Positions 61,545 to 64,000 of a DNA stretch of 64,000 nucleotides are shown here, piece after piece (position 1 is the first letter of the stretch; every line of letters begins with the position of its first letter). This stretch comes from Procambarus clarkii (lineage: Eukaryota > Arthropoda > Malacostraca > Decapoda > Cambaridae), in contig NC_091158.1 of assembly GCF_040958095.1 (NCBI RefSeq), positions 34,506,062 through 34,570,061 of the forward strand, given 5' to 3'. Both the position numbers and the translations under genes were made by a program. The notes beneath the pieces are model-generated. The model did no database searches and had not been told where the DNA came from. It saw only the letters and a program-made list of their open reading frames with translations.

Positions 61545-62648
61545 AGGGCAGACCTCGCATCGACACCACAAAGACCCGCAATCAGGACAAGGTGGAATAT
61601 TTTGCACACGTGCTCGAGGAAGCTCTCCCTGGCCCAGCCGGGGTCACTGCCTGTAAAAGATGGGAGCACTTCAGAGACGCTGTGTTCAACGCTACCAATT
61701 CCACCTTTGGCAGAAAGACCAGCAGGTCGGCAGACTGGTTCGAGGCTCACTCGGAAGAGATGACACCTGTCATTGAAGAGAAGAGAAACGCCTTGGCAGC
61801 CTACAAAGCCTGCCCAAGTCCGCCCAACTTACAGATCCTTCGGGCCGTCCACTGCAAAGTGCAGCAGAGCGCCAGGCGATGTGCCAACAACTATTGGCTT
61901 CAGCTCTGCTCCCAGATACAGACTGCAGCGGATAGAGGCAATGTAAGGGATCAAGCAGGCCCTCGGCCCAATCCAGAAGAAGACCGCTCCTCTGTAATCT
62001 GCCACAGGGGAGGTGATTCAGGACCAGACACTGCAGCTGGGTCGAGCACTACTCTGAGCTATACGCCAGGGTGAATGTGGTCACCGAAGACGCCCTGAGC
62101 GCCATTGAGTGCTTGCCTGTGTTAATGGAGCACGATAGCGAACCGACCCTGGAAGAACTCAGCGAGGGCCTAGACTCCCTTGCTTCTGGTAAAGCTCCTG
62201 GAAAAGACGGCATTCCTGCTGAGACCTTGAAGTGCTGCAGAGGTAGCCTGCTCATGGAGCTGCATGAAATTCTCTGCCTCTGCTGGGAAGAAGGAGAGGT
62301 GCCACAGGAAATGAGGGACGCCAATATCGTCACGCTGTATAAGAATAAAGGTGACAGAGGCGACTGCAACAATTTCCATGGAATCTCCCTCCTAAGTATT
62401 GTCGGGAAGCTGTTTGCTCGAGTCGCATTGAAGAGGCTCCAAGTACTTGCAGAGAGAGTCTATCCAGAATCGCAATGCGGACTCAGCGCTAACAGGTCCA
62501 CCATCGACATGGTCTTTTCCCTCAGACCACTGCAGGAGAAATGCAGGGAACAAAAGTAGCTACTCTTTGTAGCCTTCATAGATCTGACGAAGTCCTTCGA
62601 CCTCGTCAGCAGGAATGGCCTGTTCAAGATCCTCCCCAAGATGGGATG
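61541..62648 (+). pseudogene. RTE-like LINE linker and RT fragment
   Basis: Frame 61541-62074 carries the linker (WEHFRDAVFNATNSTFGRKT) and shifts near 61945. Frame 62071-62559 carries the start of RT: SGKAPGKDGIPAETLKC, IVTLYKNKGDRGDCNNFHGI, ESQCGLSANRSTIDMVFSLR, ending at a stop. FVAFIDLTKSFDLVSRNGLF (motif A) follows in the same frame. Motifs B and C (FADD/YADD) are missing because the element is cut at about 62648. Confidence 0.78.
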
Positions 62649-62649
62649 A

Positions 62650-64000
62650 CCAACACATCCTAAATGGCTCCCCTAACCTTCATGACTTGGAATGAAAAAA
62701 GCATTAAAACATCCCTCACAGAACTTAAACAATTCCTTTACTCATCTAAACCGGACTTAGCTTTCATAACCGAATCCTAGTTCACCCCTAAACAAAATCC
62801 TATTTTTAAAAACTTTCAGATGCAGAGACTGGACAGACCAAACCGTATGGGTGGTGGTATTTTTCTCCTAACACGGAGTAACATGACATGTAAACCTGTA
62901 ACGCTTACACACTTTGTAAATGGTAAACTAGAAATTTTAGCATGTCTAATACCCTACAATGCTACACACATATCCTTTCTGGGTATATACAACCCTGGTG
63001 GCACAATAAATTTAAATGAACTAGAATTCTATCAAAACCAATTACGACACTCGATCATTGTTACAGGTGATCTCAATACAAACCTCCCCACATGGAGTAG
63101 AGGTACCCAAAATACTGCAGGCACCGATTTATATAACTACTTAGACACTACACCATATATTCTTCTTTCGCCGCCCTACCTGGCAACCTACTTTAACTAC
63201 AGAACCAATTATGAAGCCTCACTGGACATCTGCTTTGGCTCGGCACACTTTTAACATGAACTACAGTTTCATACTGGACCAGATATTGGAAGTGACCACA
63301 AACCCCTCATTATAAAATTTACTAACTTTCAGCCACCAACCCACCCCCTAACACTCCCCAAGTGGAACATTAAGAAACTAGATAAGAAAAAATGGGCTGA
63401 TACTGTCTGTCTCCCAGATACAGATGACGTAGACCCAAACACCCGACTGTCCACAATCACCTCGGCCATAAATTCTGCAGCCACACAAATACTCAAGAAA
63501 ACTTCAGGACATAGGTCCAACAAACCACTTAAACCGTGGTGGAACGCGGAATGTGCACGAACAGTCGCTTTACGCCGACGAGCCATACAAAAACAAAGAC
63601 GTCAACCCTCCCTACAGAACTGAGTTAATCTCCGGCGGGCTACAGCAGAAGCCAAAAAAACCATACTGTCAGCAAAGCGAGCATCATGGGCAAAATTTTG
63701 TGATAGCCTCACACCCACCACGCCACATTCAAAAGTCTGGGCTACATTTAACAGCATTAAAGGTCGCCCAACATTCCCTTCGTTCCCCCAGACGATCAAC
63801 GGTTCACTCTGTCAAACACCTCAGGAGCGTGCAAATGTTCTTGCTGAATGTCTTAAAGTTACCCTCTCAACACCCCTTCTTTCATGCCCAAGAACTCCCC
63901 CTCAGACAAGAAATTGACCGTGCCATACTGCTACCCATGCCCGGCGTCGACAACATGTACACCTTAAGCGAGCTGCAATTAGCCTTAACCCGCCTACCTC
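62650..64000 (+). mobile_element. APE-type LINE (I/Jockey-like), 5' part, runs off the window
   Basis: Endonuclease with FMTWNEKSI (about 62677), KPDLAFITES, a stop, GGGIFLLTRSN, FLGIYNPGG, IIVTGDLNTNLPTW (catalytic GDLN intact), a stop near 63252, then GSDHKPLI. The linker has KPWWNAECARTVALRRRA and WAKFCDSLTPTTPHSKVWAT. The beginning of RT (YTLSELQLALTRLP) is reached at the window edge. Several nonsense and frame changes are present. The clade call is from motif style only. Confidence 0.72.

Larger units (their letters stand above)
59915..62648 (+). mobile_element. RTE-like APE-type LINE, decayed and 3'-truncated
   Basis: A 5' region of about 740 bp (ggggttgtcatagccagggg, ctttaagtccggcggaactg) without a convincing ORF, then endonuclease, linker and RT in several frames. 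The RT stops at LTKSFDLVSRNGLFKILPKM (62580-62640), where sequence changes abruptly to the next LINE. The protein is of the RTE/BovB-related type (the CFDP2-like endonuclease style: LGTWNVRIL, ALQETR, FFWQGK). Clade is tentative. Confidence 0.75.

Overview
The window is a repeat-dominated stretch of a eukaryotic, almost certainly arthropod, genome. A decapod crustacean (crayfish- or shrimp-like) is my best guess. This rests on very abundant (AC)n, (GA)n and (TA)n microsatellites, APE-type and RLE-type LINEs, tRNA-headed SINEs, Penelope-like remnants and short TTAGG-type (arthropod telomere) pentamer runs inside a palindromic element. No complete multi-exon host gene is visible. The only host-like coding candidates are one 181-bp exon (59448-59628, minus strand, tentatively ionotropic-receptor-like) and a single-exon helix-turn-helix ORF (26989-27522, minus).

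1-24.3 kb is a nested array of two related CR1/L2/Jockey-type LINE families, called A and B here. On the plus strand: A1 (near full length, both ORFs open), B1 (full length, one frameshift), A2 (3' fragment), a tRNA-headed SINE, B3 and A5 (decayed), and a second SINE. On the minus strand, read right to left: A3 (near full length, interrupted by a 1033-bp solo LTR with TACAA duplications), B2 (5' truncated, nearly identical to B1), two ultra-short A tails, and A4. Almost every junction is an (AC)n tract, always with AC on the LINE sense strand, which suggests insertion into (AC)n microsatellites, probably including tracts beside earlier copies.

24.3-32.6 kb holds purine and TG microsatellites, tail-only LINE relics, a 29-bp tandem repeat, a palindrome cluster, the helix-turn-helix ORF, a promoter-like CpG patch with an NRF-1-type palindrome, a C-rich minisatellite, and a decayed minus-strand LINE (family C) cut by nested SINEs and a Penelope-like 3' end. 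32.6-35.4 kb is an RLE-type (R2-superfamily) LINE with a 734-codon open frame. 35.4-43.1 kb carries a TA-flanked palindromic MITE, a Penelope-like relic with 88-bp inverted repeats, an AT-rich ancient tandem repeat, a LINE ORF1 relic with zinc knuckles, and SINEs.

43.6-50.05 kb is one 6.4-kb minisatellite of a 30/31-bp unit with internal 3.2-3.3 kb higher-order duplication. 53.7-55.8 kb contains three more minisatellites (22-, 19- and 10-bp units), each with higher-order structure. Between and after these lie a LINE A fragment and three copies of a fold-back element (about 190-220 bp) flanked by direct repeats of 10 to 14 bp. Each arm carries a hairpin plus GAAA motif that is also present, with compensatory stem changes, in the Penelope-like relic. 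59.9-64 kb ends the window with a decayed RTE-like LINE and the 5' part of another APE-type LINE that runs off the end.

The most interesting candidates are the fold-back retroposon with a structured (hammerhead-like) RNA motif, and the AC-microsatellite-associated LINE array with its tail-sharing SINE.
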